Positions 22,086 through 34,728 of a stretch of DNA of 64,000 bases are shown here, piece after piece; position 1 is the first letter of the stretch, and every line of letters starts with the position of its first letter. The translations under genes and the position numbers were made by a program. This DNA is from Paramacrobiotus metropolitanus (taxonomy: Eukaryota > Tardigrada > Eutardigrada > Parachela > Macrobiotidae), in NCBI RefSeq assembly GCF_019649055.1, contig NW_026570247.1, positions 1-64,000 on the forward strand, given 5' to 3'. The notes below the pieces were generated by a model. That model was given only the letters and a program-made list of their open reading frames with translations. It made no database searches and had not been told where the DNA came from.

Positions 22086-25000
22086 ATGGGCGCGGAGCAC
22101 CGGAAGGACTCGTTGCATTCCCATTCCGACGCGTCCAGCCATAATGGCTCGCTCGGGCCGAAGACCGGCGATATCCGCATGAAGCGTTTGAACGGTACGA
22201 TAATTATCATATTTTTTTCAGATTTATTAATGACTTGTGTGGTTCGTCGTTGCGCTGTAATTTCAGCAGAAATATTTCCTTATCGGTGGAATTGTTAAGC
22301 AGTCCGATAAGGCGCTCATTAACGGGGCAGCTGATACAGCATTACATTTTACAAGCATCAACAAGTGTGAGCACGTGTGTACAGGCTGTGGCGTGTTTGC
22401 AGGCCCGAAAGGCATCGACAACCAGAATTTCCTGGACGATGAGGGCCGCGTCAATGGGCATGTACCGCGGGTGTCGGTGGTCAGCAGCGAGATCGAGGTG
22501 GTCCCACCGGAACAGGGCCGCGACGAGGTGGACGCCTGGGAGAAGATGCCGGCGGCGCAGGATGAGGAGGACGGTCCGCCCTGGTCAAGTGCGTATATAT
22601 GTACAGTGGTATAATTAAAAAAATTAATAAATAGTTCTGTTACACACTTTATATTAAATGACATATTATTACACTTCTATTACATATAATTACATAACTA
22701 ATAAATCTTTACTTAAACTAAAGATACATCTGTATGTATATGTAATTATATATAGCTTTATATTTATCAGGGATAGGGTATTCTCTGCGTTGTCCCACGT
22801 TAGAAAATGTAAAACTTTTTATTTATCCAGTGTACAAGCTTGTATAAAACGATAATTATCAAGTAAATCGTTATCACATTTTCGAGTATGTGCCATGTGG
22901 CACAACGCGGGAAATACCGAGTCCCTGGCGTTCGGTACGCGAAATCCATATAGTGAAAATGTTGGGAAAGCGAAAAACGTCGAAATATTTTTGAATAACT
23001 CGTACATATGTATTGTACATATACAGACGCTTATATTATTAAGTTAATTATAATATATATAAATGCGAATTAAAAGTAGATATTTACAAATAAGAATAAG
23101 TACATTTCCCGAGACCATCAGATATCTTTTAGCAGTATTGTACGGAAGTCGGTACAATTACAAAGTAAGCTCAGTATCCCCGTATGCGCATGTATAATTA
23201 AGCGCCATTTGCGCGGAGAAATAAAATTAATACAGTTCCACATTAACATACAATACTTAAACCGTATTTCATCTGTACCCGTATTTATGGATCTGTCTCT
23301 ATGTACGGCATTTAAATGGCCAGTTTACTGTAACTGTATGCAGATTATATAGGTCTGTTGACGTAGGTTTAACGCCGAAGGAGAAAGCCCTGCGCATCCT
23401 ACTCAACCTGGCCAAATTCGTCGGCCTCCTGGGTCTCCTGTACTTCTTCATCTGCTCCCTGGATCTTCTAGGCTCCGCCTTCCGTCTGATGGCCGGCCGC
23501 GCCGCCGGCGACATCTTCCGCGAGAGCGAACTGCTGGCCAACCCCGTGACGGGTCTGATGATCGGCATTCTGGTCACCGTGCTGCTGCAGAGCTCCTCCA
23601 CGTCCACCTCCATCGTCGTGGCCATGGTCAGCAGTAAAAGTATGACGACAGTGCATTCTCCTCTGTCTATATGCGCCGTTACGTAACGCTTGCGCCTGGT
23701 GATAGTTCTGCGCGTGGAGCAGGCCATCTTCATCATCATGGGCGCCAACATCGGCACCTCCGTCACCTCCACCATCGTGGCCATGAGCCAGGCCGGCGAC
23801 CGCGACTGCTTCCGACGGGCCTTCGCCGGCGGCACCGTGCACGACATGTTCAACTGGCTGACGGTGCTGGTGCTGGTGCCGGTGGAGTGGGGCACGCACT
23901 ATCTCTACTACCTCACCGAGGCCATCACCGACACCATGGGCAACAGCAGTGATGTGCAGGTGGGCGAGCTGCAATTCCTGCAGGCCGCCACGCGGCCCTT
24001 CACCGACCTCATCGTGCAGGTGCGTTGAACAGCGCTTTCATATCAGGATCAGTTGTATCCTCATATTCCGTGTATACTAACGGGAAATGTAATGTTCAGG
24101 TGGATGAAGGGGCGCTGGAGCATTTCGCCGCCGGCAACACCGATGGCCGGGTGCTCAAGACGGAGTGTGGCCTCGAGAACGTCACGCTGTCCAACGGCAC
24201 TTCAATCAACCAGATCATTCCTTGTACGTACGGCGCTCTGGCGCGGTTAATAAACTTAATATTGTACTGGTCAACTGCACTGTAGTTTAATTGGCTGGCT
24301 TGTCGTACAGCTTTAATTATACATGTGCTGATGTACTGATTAAATTATTGTTGTACTAGGCTTTACTGATCAGTGATTGCGTAGTACGTACATCCTGTAC
24401 GTACTTGCTGAAAAGTAGAGCCGTGCATATCCGCTAACAATGAGCTGTACGAAAAGCAGACAGCCGCATTCGACGCTGTATTAATTAATGCGACATTCGT
24501 CGCAACCAATCAGCACATTGCACTCGCATTATTAATCTCGTGGGCTTTCAAACTGAATAGCTGTAGACAACAACGTATGTATGGATTATTTCGCTGTATT
24601 TGTCATGATAAATGTCAAGATGTCCGTGGTATGCCGCATTCATGCAGTTAAAATATGAAACCACACTATTTGCAGGTACACACCTGTTCATGGACTCGGG
24701 TCTGGAGGACCTGCACATCGGGCTGATCATGCTCTTCCTCTCCCTCTTCATCATCTGCACCTCCCTGGTCCTCCTGGTCAAACTCCTCAGCAGCGTCCTA
24801 AAGGGCGCCGTCGCCAAAGCCATCAAAAAGACCGTGAACTACCGACTACCCAAACCCTTCGGCTTCCTCACCGGCTACATCGCCATCCTAGTCGGCGCCG
24901 GATTAACCGTCATCGTCCAAAGCTCCTCCGTCTTCACCTCCACCCTGACGCCGCTCGTCGGTCTCGGAGTCATCGAGATCGAGCGCATGTACCCGCTGGT

Positions 25001-25511
25001 CCTCGGGTCCAACCTGGGCACCACCGCCACCAGCGTCCTGGCCGCGCTGGCCTCCAGCCCCGCCACCTTCCACCAGGCGCTGCAGACGGCGCTGGTGCAT
25101 CTGTTCTTCAACCTCTCCGGCGTCCTGCTCTGGTACTCCATCCCCTTTATGCGCAAGGCCCCCATCGGGGCCGCCAAGGTCCTGGGCAACACCACGGCGA
25201 AGTACCGCTGGTTCGCCATCATGTACATTATCCTCATGTTCCTCGTGGTACCGGGGGTGGTGTTTGGGTTGAGTATGGCGGGGTTCATCTATCTGGGCGT
25301 GTTCGGCGGGTTGTTTCTGCTGATTTTCATCGTGGTGATCGTGATCAATATCCTGCAGAGGAAGAAACCCAAATGGTTGCCGCGCTGGCTGCGCCACTGG
25401 GATTGGCTGCCGTTGTGGATGCACTCGCTGGAGCCGCTGGACCGGGTCATCCGCGCCATCTTCTCCGTGTGCGGCTGCTGCCGAAATGTTCTCAATCCCG
25501 CTGTACAGTAG
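22086..25511 (+). CDS. SLC34: Type II sodium/phosphate cotransporter (SLC34 family)
   Basis: Six exons (22086-22194, 22403-22588, 23367-23633, 23706-24019, 24100-24223, 24676-25511) close exactly in frame to 611 residues. It carries both inverted-repeat signatures of the family: [14 protein letters not shown] near residue 173 and [17 protein letters not shown] near residue 415, plus [16 protein letters not shown] and [15 protein letters not shown]. These form the Na+/phosphate binding core. The extracellular loop between the halves holds Cys residues and N-x-T/S sites, as in vertebrate NaPi-II. The N-terminus is acidic and cytoplasmic. Length matches the family (about 600-690). It would carry inorganic phosphate into cells across the plasma membrane, probably in gut or excretory epithelium. 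Intron 3 is only 72 bp; its ends (A|gtaaaa, gatag|TT) were fixed by reading frame. Confidence 0.96.
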
Positions 25512-27013
25512 ATTATACAAACCGCGTCTCTTTCCCTGTATCCCATTCACAGCCAATCAAACCGGCCGATTCACCCGGTTGACAAATTCTTTTTTTATCA
25601 TATAAATGTCTATTATATATTTCCCATTTTTATTAAGATTTTTTTATATGGCATCCGAAAAAAAGAAACAATCGCTCGATGATCGGCGCTATTTGCTTAA
25701 TACGAAAGGTCACGGCTGAAGTGGATCATCCGTAATCCTCACATCACTGTCCTTAATCCTTAAACCACAGACATTATTGTCCCGCTTAAAAGTGTAACCA
25801 GATCCGTATCGAAACCGGTTTTAGTACGTACGCCGTTTCTCATTGCTGATTCGTCATTTTCTAGCGCAACATCGCGCGCGCGTACGCATCGTCAATCATC
25901 CATTAAAGCTGTCATAGTGTCATTGAAATTGCTCTTCTCGGCGTACTCTCAACCGGAACCTGAGACGCTTGTTTACCTAAATCCAGCTACGAGCCACTTG
26001 TACCCGTACAACATGCACAGCGGGTACAATTAATGCAGCGCAATGCACAACCGGCACATTGCGAATCTGCGCCTGTCTCTCCTGTTCTTTTGGCGGTTCC
26101 CCTCTTAAATATTTAACCGCCGGCATGATTGTATACACAACCGGAGATGTACTGCACGTGCATCTCCCATCGACAATCGATTACCTTCGCGTCTTTTGTC
26201 CCTTCTCACACAATCCCCGGTACATATAATCGGCTAATGCGTTTGTCAGCGGAAGTTGATTGTATCCCTTGTAGCCGCACAATATCGTCTTGTGATGCTG
26301 TTATATATATATATGCACATGTGCGTAACGCTGTTGTCCTTCAACAATCCGCTATTCTCCCACCCTTACAAAACACGCATCGGTATTCACAACATTTTCC
26401 CCTGCTCGCGGCTTGTGATGCGTCTGTCAGCGTTTTGTAATTGGCGTTTTTATGCTGCATCGGGAATTAATTAAGCATCGCGTTGCCGTCGTTTATTTAG
26501 ACATTTCTGCGCCTCGAAAAATAATGCGACGGTTATTTATGTTGTGCCGGCTGAGTATGCAGTTATTTTATCAACCCATCAGTGATTCGGTTTAACTAAG
26601 TTTGTCGTCTAGAACGCGGTAAAGTTCAGCTATAACCGGGTTTAATTATGCTGTGGTAATCATTCTATCCATCGATTAATCGATTAACCGGCATTTACAC
26701 TATGATCCGACTGATGATGCGCAGCTGCTGCCGTTCCCAGCATCACACCACCGTGCGATTTTGAAGGGATACCCTTTAATCCCTCCACCATCTAGCCTCC
26801 TGCGCCCACCAGAAGTCGACCTGATGTATGTTGTTACATACTCGTAGTGCAAGACTACCGATTCCTAATGAGACTTTACTTCCAAGTTGTTTCTAAGTCG
26901 AACGAATCGTCGTGATTTTGCAAGAACATACCAGCTATGAAATATGCATCAGAAATCATCTTTGAATTGGTCTGTTGCATAAGGTACTCGTGATTACCCA
27001 TCACACAGCAAAA
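25512..27013. other. Intergenic between SLC34 and GPCR-2
   Basis: No gene seen. One AAAGGTCAC motif at 25704. Open frames at 26129-26474 lack any supporting feature. Confidence 0.45.
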
Positions 27014-29506
27014 ATGCCGGTCTTATTCATGCTGGCGGCCAACCGCACCAACACCACCCTCCCCGGCCCCGTCGACAGCGTGACCCGGGAGGTGGTGACC
27101 CTCCTGATCGGGGCGGCGATTTCCCTGTCCAACGCCTTCAGCCTGGCCGTCTTCTGCCGCACCCTGCACCGCCATCCCACCGTTCTGTGGTTCCTGTCGC
27201 TCTGCTGCTCTGACCTCCTCTTCGGCCTGTGCTGTCTCGTCCACCTCCCGGCGCTGCTGGTGCTCGGCCGGCCCTTCCCGCCCATCACCTACCCCACCGT
27301 CCTCCTGGCCACCGTGACGGCCAACATCTCCCCCTGCAGTCTGGCGGTGCTGAGCGCCGACCGGTGGGCGGCGGTGGAATTCCCCCGGGGGTATCTGCAG
27401 CATCTGGCGGGGCCCGGTCCGCACCGGGCGCTGTGCGCCGGGCTGTGGGGGTACTTTGCCGTCGGGGCGGTCATCTGTGTGACGTGTATGCCGGTGGTGT
27501 TCGTCCATCTCCCGGCTATCAACAGGTTGGCCAACTTTTATCTCAAAAAATCAAACCAAAGAACTAGTCGTATATAAAATTTTATATAGAACTATGTAAG
27601 TTTGACTCTAACAAAGATTCCAATATCCTGGTGAAATATCTCCGCTGATGAAGTTTGATTATTCTCTTGTACCTAATAATAATAACTTTTCCATTTATTG
27701 TTTAATAAGATACATGGCACCAAATCGTGTACTGGCCCACATTCGTGTACTGCACACGTGCGTTTTGCTTTCTCGCAGAGCCTTTTTTGTATATTGATTT
27801 GATTCATTGATTTGATTTGTTGTTTTGCTTTATATCATTCTGTTGCCATATGGTTTGTAAACATTGCCGTAAACACTCTTTGGGCACGCATCATCTCGTT
27901 GACGGTTTATAAGTAAAATAAGTTACCAGAAAATTTAAACGCATTCAGGTGTACTAGTGCCAAACGTACCTTCAAATTTTCACATAATTATACGCACAAG
28001 TCGTAGTCGTAGTCGCACGCACAAGTCGTTTCACATTTACATACGAAGTTTGAATGCCTTTTCTACATCGAACCAGAATTACTTACCTTAAAATGGATTT
28101 AACAGTGATTTCTGAACCTCTGTAGAAAATTTGCAGCAAATCCTGGTTCGGTGTAAAAGCAGTTCACGTACAATCGGTGTCTGGCCAAATGTACGAGTAC
28201 ACAAATCATCTGGCTACAGAATGTCATCAAAACAGTTGTTATCAAAAATGTTTCGGTAGTACTAATAATAACTGCAAATGCAGCACCTTCCTGGCGACCT
28301 GGTCGACGTGGTACTCGGACTGGTTCTTCGCATTACCAGTACCGCTGGCCAGCGGCGTACTACTGGTCACCCAGCTGCGGCTGGGCTATCTCGCCGGCAA
28401 ATGGAAATACCAGCGCCTGCTGCGCCGGAAACGCTCGGCCTCGTTGCTGCTGAAACTGCAGGCGGCGCATCCCCACATCACCATCATCTCGCATCGATCC
28501 CGGCTGACAACCGGCACCGGCAGCTCGTCCGCGGAGAGCACTCTCGTCGTGGCGCTGACGGATGCGGAGCGGGAGCACGGTGAGGCGCGTGCCTGGGTGT
28601 ACACGGCCGGCGAGGGAACACCGGCGGGGAAGGGCGCTCTTTCCGGTAAGCGGCTGTCAAGGGCCGTTAGAAGCGGCACTTGCGGCCTGTTCACTGTAAT
28701 GACGGCGTCTTCATTTCGGTAATCCCGTCAAGCGCCGTTTAATGCATTTTGCCGGTGTCTCGCTCAATGCAGCTGCGCTCTATAGAGCGCATCGTCAAAA
28801 AAAAAATTTACATCTGCCTGGTTTCGAGTATATAGCTATATACTCGAAACCAGGCAGATGTAATTACGTTCGATTCCATATATGTATTTTTTATCAAAAT
28901 TTCGATGCGCTATGCTTTAAAGTCGATCGTCGCCTGTCATTTTTATACGCAAAACTTCCGTACAGCACAGATTTATATCGAACAATAATTATGAATTATA
29001 GAATATTAACTTTACCTGCATTTGAATTAATTTCCTTGAACACTGAGAGGAGTGAATTTGTCATTGTGGGTGGCGCAGTGTAGTATCATGCTAAGCGCAA
29101 ATTTGGCGCTAAATTACTACGTGCTACGAGTAATTTACGTTAGAAATGACGGGACCAGCTTGTAGACTGTTATTTCTAATACCGTACAAATAAATAATCT
29201 GAAATAGAGTATAACTGGGACGATGTAGGCATGCGGACGATGTGGCAGCTGCGGCGCACGGTGGTGGTGGTGTCGGCGAACGTGCTGATCTACCTGCTGA
29301 GCCAGCTGCCCATGTTCATCGTGCTGCGGCTGGAGCCCTCCCCCGGACCGGGTCCCTACCGGGTGCTGCTGCAGCTGGCCACCTACCTGACCATCGCCAG
29401 CCACCTCTGGCCGCCCTTCATCACCTACTCCACCTCGCTGCTCTACCGCCAGCAGGCCCACCAGCTCCTGGCCAGCGTCCTCCTCCACCGGCGGAATAAC
29501 ACGTAA
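27014..29506 (+). CDS. Class-A-like G-protein-coupled receptor (GPCR-2)
   Basis: Three exons (27014-27525, 28284-28645, 29229-29506) close in frame to 383 residues. The ATG at 27014 has a good context (AAAAATGC). N-terminal glycosylation sites (NRTNTT) precede TM1. The TM3 end reads S-A-D-R-W, a DRY-type motif. Exon 2 holds TM5 (WFFALPVPLASGVLLV) and a long charged third loop. Exon 3 holds TM6 (VVVVSANVLIYLLSQLPMF) and TM7 (LWPPFITYSTSLLY), where NPxxY is replaced by PPFITY. Three-exon structure and intron phases (2 then 1) are the same as in GPCR-1, so the two receptors flanking SLC34 may share an ancestor despite low similarity. The ligand is unknown. Confidence 0.82.
28808..28863. repeat. 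Perfect 56-bp palindrome without spacer
   Basis: Two 28-bp arms, exact reverse complements, meet at 28835/28836 (centre TATAG|CTATA) in intron 2 of GPCR-2, downstream of a run of ten A. Arms of this length without a loop are unstable in most genomes. It could be a fold-back scar, a hairpin RNA source or an assembly artefact. Confidence 0.9.
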
Positions 29507-31293
29507 ACCCTACTTTAACCGGGTAAATCGGCTCGGTGGCATGCGTGGAATTGGCGTCCAGCTAATGTACGGTCCTCCGTACGCGTTGCCAAGACGGGTA
29601 CCCAGGCACATTGTTCAATACGGCGTCGAACCCTTTAATTTTGTATTCGTGATTGATCTCCTTTAATTGATTAGCTCTATTTAGAACGCGATCGATCTTG
29701 TGGCGGCAGTTGAAATAACGGCACTTAATACTGGTTTGTGTACGTACGTTACAGCAAGCATCACAAATCTGCATATCTTAATTACGGCTAATTTATTGCG
29801 TATCCTTCATGATCATTATTTTTTTATGCACGATCGACTCAGTTTATACAAGTACTTATCTGCAGTGATTCTGCACGAACACGACTATATATAGATATGC
29901 ATCTGTACTTTAAGTATAGCGATAAATTCATATGTAATAACATTCTTTGTTTTCCTGAAAATATCTCCTAATTCGCGACCAACCGCTACGGTGTTACCAT
30001 TCTCGGGTATTACGCGCATAGTACAGCCACATTTTTCTCTTTGCTTCCCAGTGACTTCACAACTTCACACCGTGGTCCAGGTTATGCTGGATACCGAAAA
30101 CTTTTTATCGTTTATATTCATGCGTTTATGCAATGTTTTCGTTAATAATGTACCGTTATACAAAATTTACACGGTACACAGAACATGTACAATCACTTAC
30201 CTGTTAGTTTCGCTTAATTTGCGCACGATATTTAACCGACACCGTATTTACGTATTGCTGCGTCATTTTTGGGAAAGAGCCATCTTTGCAGATTTTGTAA
30301 ACATTTGACTGGAACATTCGTTGTCCAAAAATTGTTAATCCTACCAATCCTACGTAATAATTGTGGTGCCTCATCACCGCGTGTTGCATGTACGTTGCAT
30401 GCGGCACGCACAGGACCGGAAATAGATTATAATACGGTATATATTATCAACTGTATAATCCTTATAATTATCACGGTGCTTCGACTGAAATCATAAAAAT
30501 GTAGATATAATAATTATAATATTATCTATACGATCCTGCATGTTGTATTCTGCAAATCACAGACAACACATACAAGTACAAACTTGTACGATACTTGTAT
30601 ATTGATGCTAACTGTAAGTGTCAGTCATACTGTACACAGTACAGATACATGTATCTGTATACTTAATTTAGAATGAAATTATTATTTCCATAAAATTTGT
30701 GTACACCATACCTGTCGATAATACCATATTCGTATTAATAATCCTTTTATTATTAGATAACTTACAATTAATAGATCTGAACTACGTATCAGGCAGCTGC
30801 ATGGGCACAAAAAGCCGTAGATTGAAATGTTGTAGATTTTAATATGCAATCAGTGCTTCCCTAATAAATTGCACTTATTTATAACTATATAGATACAATG
30901 ATAAAATTCCTCTTTATATAGTTAGAATCCACATGTATTGCGCTTACTATACAGTATAGAGCCAGTACAGATCCTTAAAAATAACTGACAATACCATGTA
31001 CTGTAATATATAACAATAGTACTGCATGATTGCATCCATGTAAAAAGGTAAAGGCGCTGCGTAAAATAAAATTATTACAAAATTGACAAAATAATAGAGA
31101 TATGTATGTACTTAATTACGAAGCTAGAAGTGCGTAGTGCATGACAGTGATGACATGATGACAGTATCTGCCAGAAATATGAGAAAAATTCGCTTTGACA
31201 GATTTTTTCCATAAATGATTTTAATTTTCAGAGTGGCGGTACGAGTACCAAACATTCAAAAGTTATAACAGCTGTAAAAGCAATACTGCAGAG
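29507..31293. other. Intergenic, AT-rich
   Basis: About 1.8 kb with many TGTAC/GTACA steps and no recognisable gene, repeat family or RNA. Confidence 0.5.
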
Positions 31294-31496
31294 TAACCCT
31301 GCACTTGACAGCTTTTTCGTACGATATGAGCTATACGGCACTGTAGTACTGACAAACGTTCAGCTGGCTCAGAGCCGACTGCACTGCTCTCACATGTGCT
31401 GCCTGCCTAGTCACAGGCAACACATGTGAATGGTGAATGTGCTCGTACAACGTACGTCTCTCTGGGCTGTAAAAAAAGCTGTCAAGTGCAGGGTTA
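31294..31496. mobile_element. Foldback MITE with about 24-bp inverted termini
   Basis: A 203-bp element. TAACCCTGCACTTGACAGC plus five T on the left is exactly inverted at the right end (31473-31496). Inside is a second hairpin around CACATGTG. The ends could be read as CCCTGCAC with TTAA/GTAA flanks, a piggyBac-type target, but the superfamily is not certain. The Harbinger element starts at the next base. Confidence 0.7.
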
Positions 31497-31899
31497 AGGC
31501 CTATTTATACTTCACTTCAGTCACGTTTTTCTTTACGTCCGTCAGAAATGCATTTTATGTACGTCCTAATGAACGTACGAAAGAAAACATGGACATAACA
31601 TAAAACGGTGCTAAGATCCGGCTTATGTCACGGGCATTCAAGAAGCGGCTTTCTGGTTATACTCCAGAAGTCACGTTCGTCAAAAACTCAAATTTTGTGC
31701 CAAAATTAAATTTCTGAAAATTTCAAATCGTTTTGGTATCCTGAACTTTTTCCTGCTTGGAGCAAAAATGGTTGCCTATGATGCCACTGTTTTCAAAATT
31801 CTTTCCTGGTTTTGGGAATTGCGTTTCTCTTAGCCCGAAGGCGTTCTCGATCGAAAAGCGAAGGTTACCGAGACGACTGTATATGCGAAAATTTTACAA

Positions 31900-33124
31900 A
31901 GAGCGAGCTGCAAAACTGAACTGAATACCATGGTAAACGACCTGCGTTCTGATGATCCCGAACTTCATTATGAGCATTTTCGGATGACCAAGGAACGTTA
32001 TCAGCATTTGTTACAACTGGTGGAGAAAGATTTGACCCGGAAAAAAACCCATCTAGTACCAATTACTCCTGACGAGCGGCTTGGGCTTACACTAAGGTTT
32101 GTCTGTGGTTCTTTAACACACTTGATGAGCGTACTTATTTCCTTTTTTTCGCAGCATTTTAGTTGATGGTGTTCCGCAAAGTAGTATTGCGCGGCGATAT
32201 CGAATGTCTAAAAGCTCTGTCAACATTATTTTCGCGAAACCTGCAAAGCGATTTGGGATAATCTGGTTGAGGAATATGTGTCACCTCCAACAACGCATTT
32301 ATGGGGAGAAATTGCTGTGCGCTTCTGGAACAAGTGGCAGTTCCCGAACTGTGTTGGAGCGATCGATGGCAAACATGTCGAAATCACAGTGAGTTTAGTA
32401 GGCCATTATGCTAGTATATAAAACTATATAATATATTAAGTACTATTTACAACAGTAAAAAATCGTCACTACAATACGATATATATAATTATATATATCA
32501 TATATACTACATCTGTACAAGTGAAATGTTGTTACAGGCGCCAAATAATTCCGGATCGAAGTTTTCAATTACAAGGAGTACTTCTCTATCGTATTACTGG
32601 CATGCGTAGATGCTGATTATTGTTTTCAAATTGTGGATATCGGCGGCTACGGTCGGCAGAGTGATGGTGGTACTTTTGCTGCTTCGGCTTTGGGCAAAGC
32701 TCTGGACGCCGGCGAGCTTGGTCTCCCTCCTCCGCAGCCACTTCCTGGAACAGAAGTCCCAACACCGCACTTATTTGTAGCGGATGCTGCATTTCCACTA
32801 AAAGAAAATCTAATGCGCCCATACCCGGAAAAGAATCTGGACGATGCCAGCCGAATATACAATTACCGGCTAAGCCGAGCAAGACGCATCCTAGAAAATG
32901 CCTTTGGCATTTTGGTGAATCGTTGGCGCATTCTGGCTTGTCCACTCCAGTGTGACCCCGAAACTGTTGATATTATTATCAAAGCTACCGTGGCACTACA
33001 TAACTATTTGATACGCACAGAGCAGACTGCTGCCGTAACTAGCCGGAAATACAACCCTCCCATGTATTCGGATCTCATACAGGAGGATGGGTCAATTTCG
33101 GAGGAGCCTGGAGACAGGGAATAA
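31900..33124 (+). pseudogene. Harbinger DDE transposase (frameshifted)
   Basis: DDE_Tnp_4-type nuclease of PIF/Harbinger. Recognised parts: N-terminal FRMTKERYQHLLQLVEK, first Asp in CVGAIDGKHVEI, second Asp in GYGRQSDGGTF, the LPPPQPLPGTEVP and LMRPYP signatures, and the Glu in RRILENAFGIL. Likely introns at about 32097-32155 and 32392-32537. The start is uncertain; I see continuity from about 31900. Two single-base losses break the frame, one near 32231 at a C doublet and one near 32563 in a T run. With these the gene is non-functional as written, but every catalytic residue remains. Confidence 0.85.
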
Positions 33125-33575
33125 ACCCGGACCAATCTTTGTTTCGACCACAGACGTCAAACTATTCGAATCGTGCCGCAACTTTACCCTTCAAATTCGT
33201 GATTGTTTGCGAGATTATTTTTAAGCGAGCAGGGTAAAGTCTCCTGGCAAGAACGTATGGCACTTGGGCGGAAAAAGTAATACACCATGGTTTCTGAGTT
33301 TTTTACTAGCAACGACATCAAGGTTGGTTGTAAATAAGCCACGAAACATTTGCAATTACTTATTATCCTACTTACGGCTACCTGTGCAATGTATATCAGC
33401 GTGCTAATACTGTACTTATTAAAGATAGAAACCATAACAACAAATGCACATTTAAACTTTTAACGATAAGCAATAACCAACAAATTATTTGTTAAAGCCC
33501 ACCTCCATCTACCTTTGTTAAACTCCATCTACCTTCTACTGGCGTAATTAGTATAAGAGAAAAGTCGAAATGAAA

Positions 33576-34728
33576 TTAGTCATCCAGTTCTGACATTTGG
33601 TACTCGTGGAGCAAGTCCAACACCCTTTTTTTAAGCTCCAGTTGATTGCGAGGGCGCAGTTTGACAACTGATGCCTTTACTAAATCACCTAAAAACAAAA
33701 TTTTTTTAACATGATGTGTCCGCTTTTATGATTATTATAGTTTTTTACATCACTTTGCCTACTTACACCAGCTATTCGTTTCCGAGTCGGTGTTCTTGTT
33801 TGAGTCCAAATGTGTCCCCAGTTTATCGACATAGCTTAGAAATGCAGCTTCCAGCTTATCTTCAGTTGCCACCTTAGACAGTTCGTTTCGGGACTTTTCG
33901 GCGTTGGGGTAGATGCTGGTTGCGATGAAACGTTCTCTTCGCCGACTGGAGTGTTTGCTATAAAGCTGGTAGCTTCCAGAACCGTTGTGTCTGAGCTTTC
34001 CGGTTCATTTTCCAGGCGCCGTTTAAGATTGGTTGTGGTTCTGAATAAAATTTAAATAATATTATATTAAAAATTCAAATAACGCAAGATATGTACAAAA
34101 ATAAATATGCCGTACTGTATAACTAAACCAATGTAAATAAAAAATGTTTGTATGCTTACTTGCGGGTTTCTTTTACCGGTCTCAGGAATTCCATTTCTTG
34201 AAAATACTGCCAGGCTGGTTCTTTCTTTTTCTTCCCTTTTTGGTTTGCTGCAGATCCGGTCGGGAGCTTTACCGGCTTCGCCATTTCTTTCAGCAGCTTC
34301 GTATAGTAGTCCGTAAGCTGCGTCCATAGTTTTTTGCAAACCTCAGCTACGACAAAATCAATAAAAGAGATCAAGATAACATGCTTAATATTATAAAACA
34401 TGGAATTAAAATAAGATTACTTTAGATTATGAATGATTGTCATAATGTGGTCACAATAATCATGTATAATAACCGTATATCATTAAAAGTCCCGTTTAAA
34501 ATAATACGGAAACCGTTTTACCTGGATCTCCAATGGCCGCTGACACCTCCTCCCACAACAGCTTTTTCATACTCCTCGTGATTTGTATTCAGCGTGCGAA
34601 GTATCCCAAAGAGCAGGTCGTTTACGCACTTCTTTGATCAAGAACTCCCTTTTCATATCGTCGTCGGCTGCTTTCATTTCTTCTCGTTGTTGCTCCTCAT
34701 CAAAATCTTCGTCGCCCAGCGTGGTCAT
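33576..34728 (-). pseudogene. Harbinger MADF-BESS DNA-binding partner (frameshifted)
   Basis: Second gene of the Harbinger element. Exons about 34728-34522, 34346-34160, 34040-33777, 33679-33576. The N-terminus is acidic, then a MADF domain (LIKEVRKRPALWD, KKLWTQLTDYYTKLLKEM, AWQYFQEMEFLRP). A linker follows, then a BESS-like motif (EAAFLSYVDKLG) and a basic end (LRPRNQLELKKRVLDLL). In animal Harbingers a Myb/SANT or MADF partner binds the ends and helps bring the transposase into the nucleus. Frame breaks: one between the first two MADF helices near 34570 and one at a CCC run near 33886. Confidence 0.82.

Noticed and set aside
26129..26474. Two overlapping plus-strand frames before GPCR-2
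   Set aside because: No splice or domain evidence, and they overlap in different frames.
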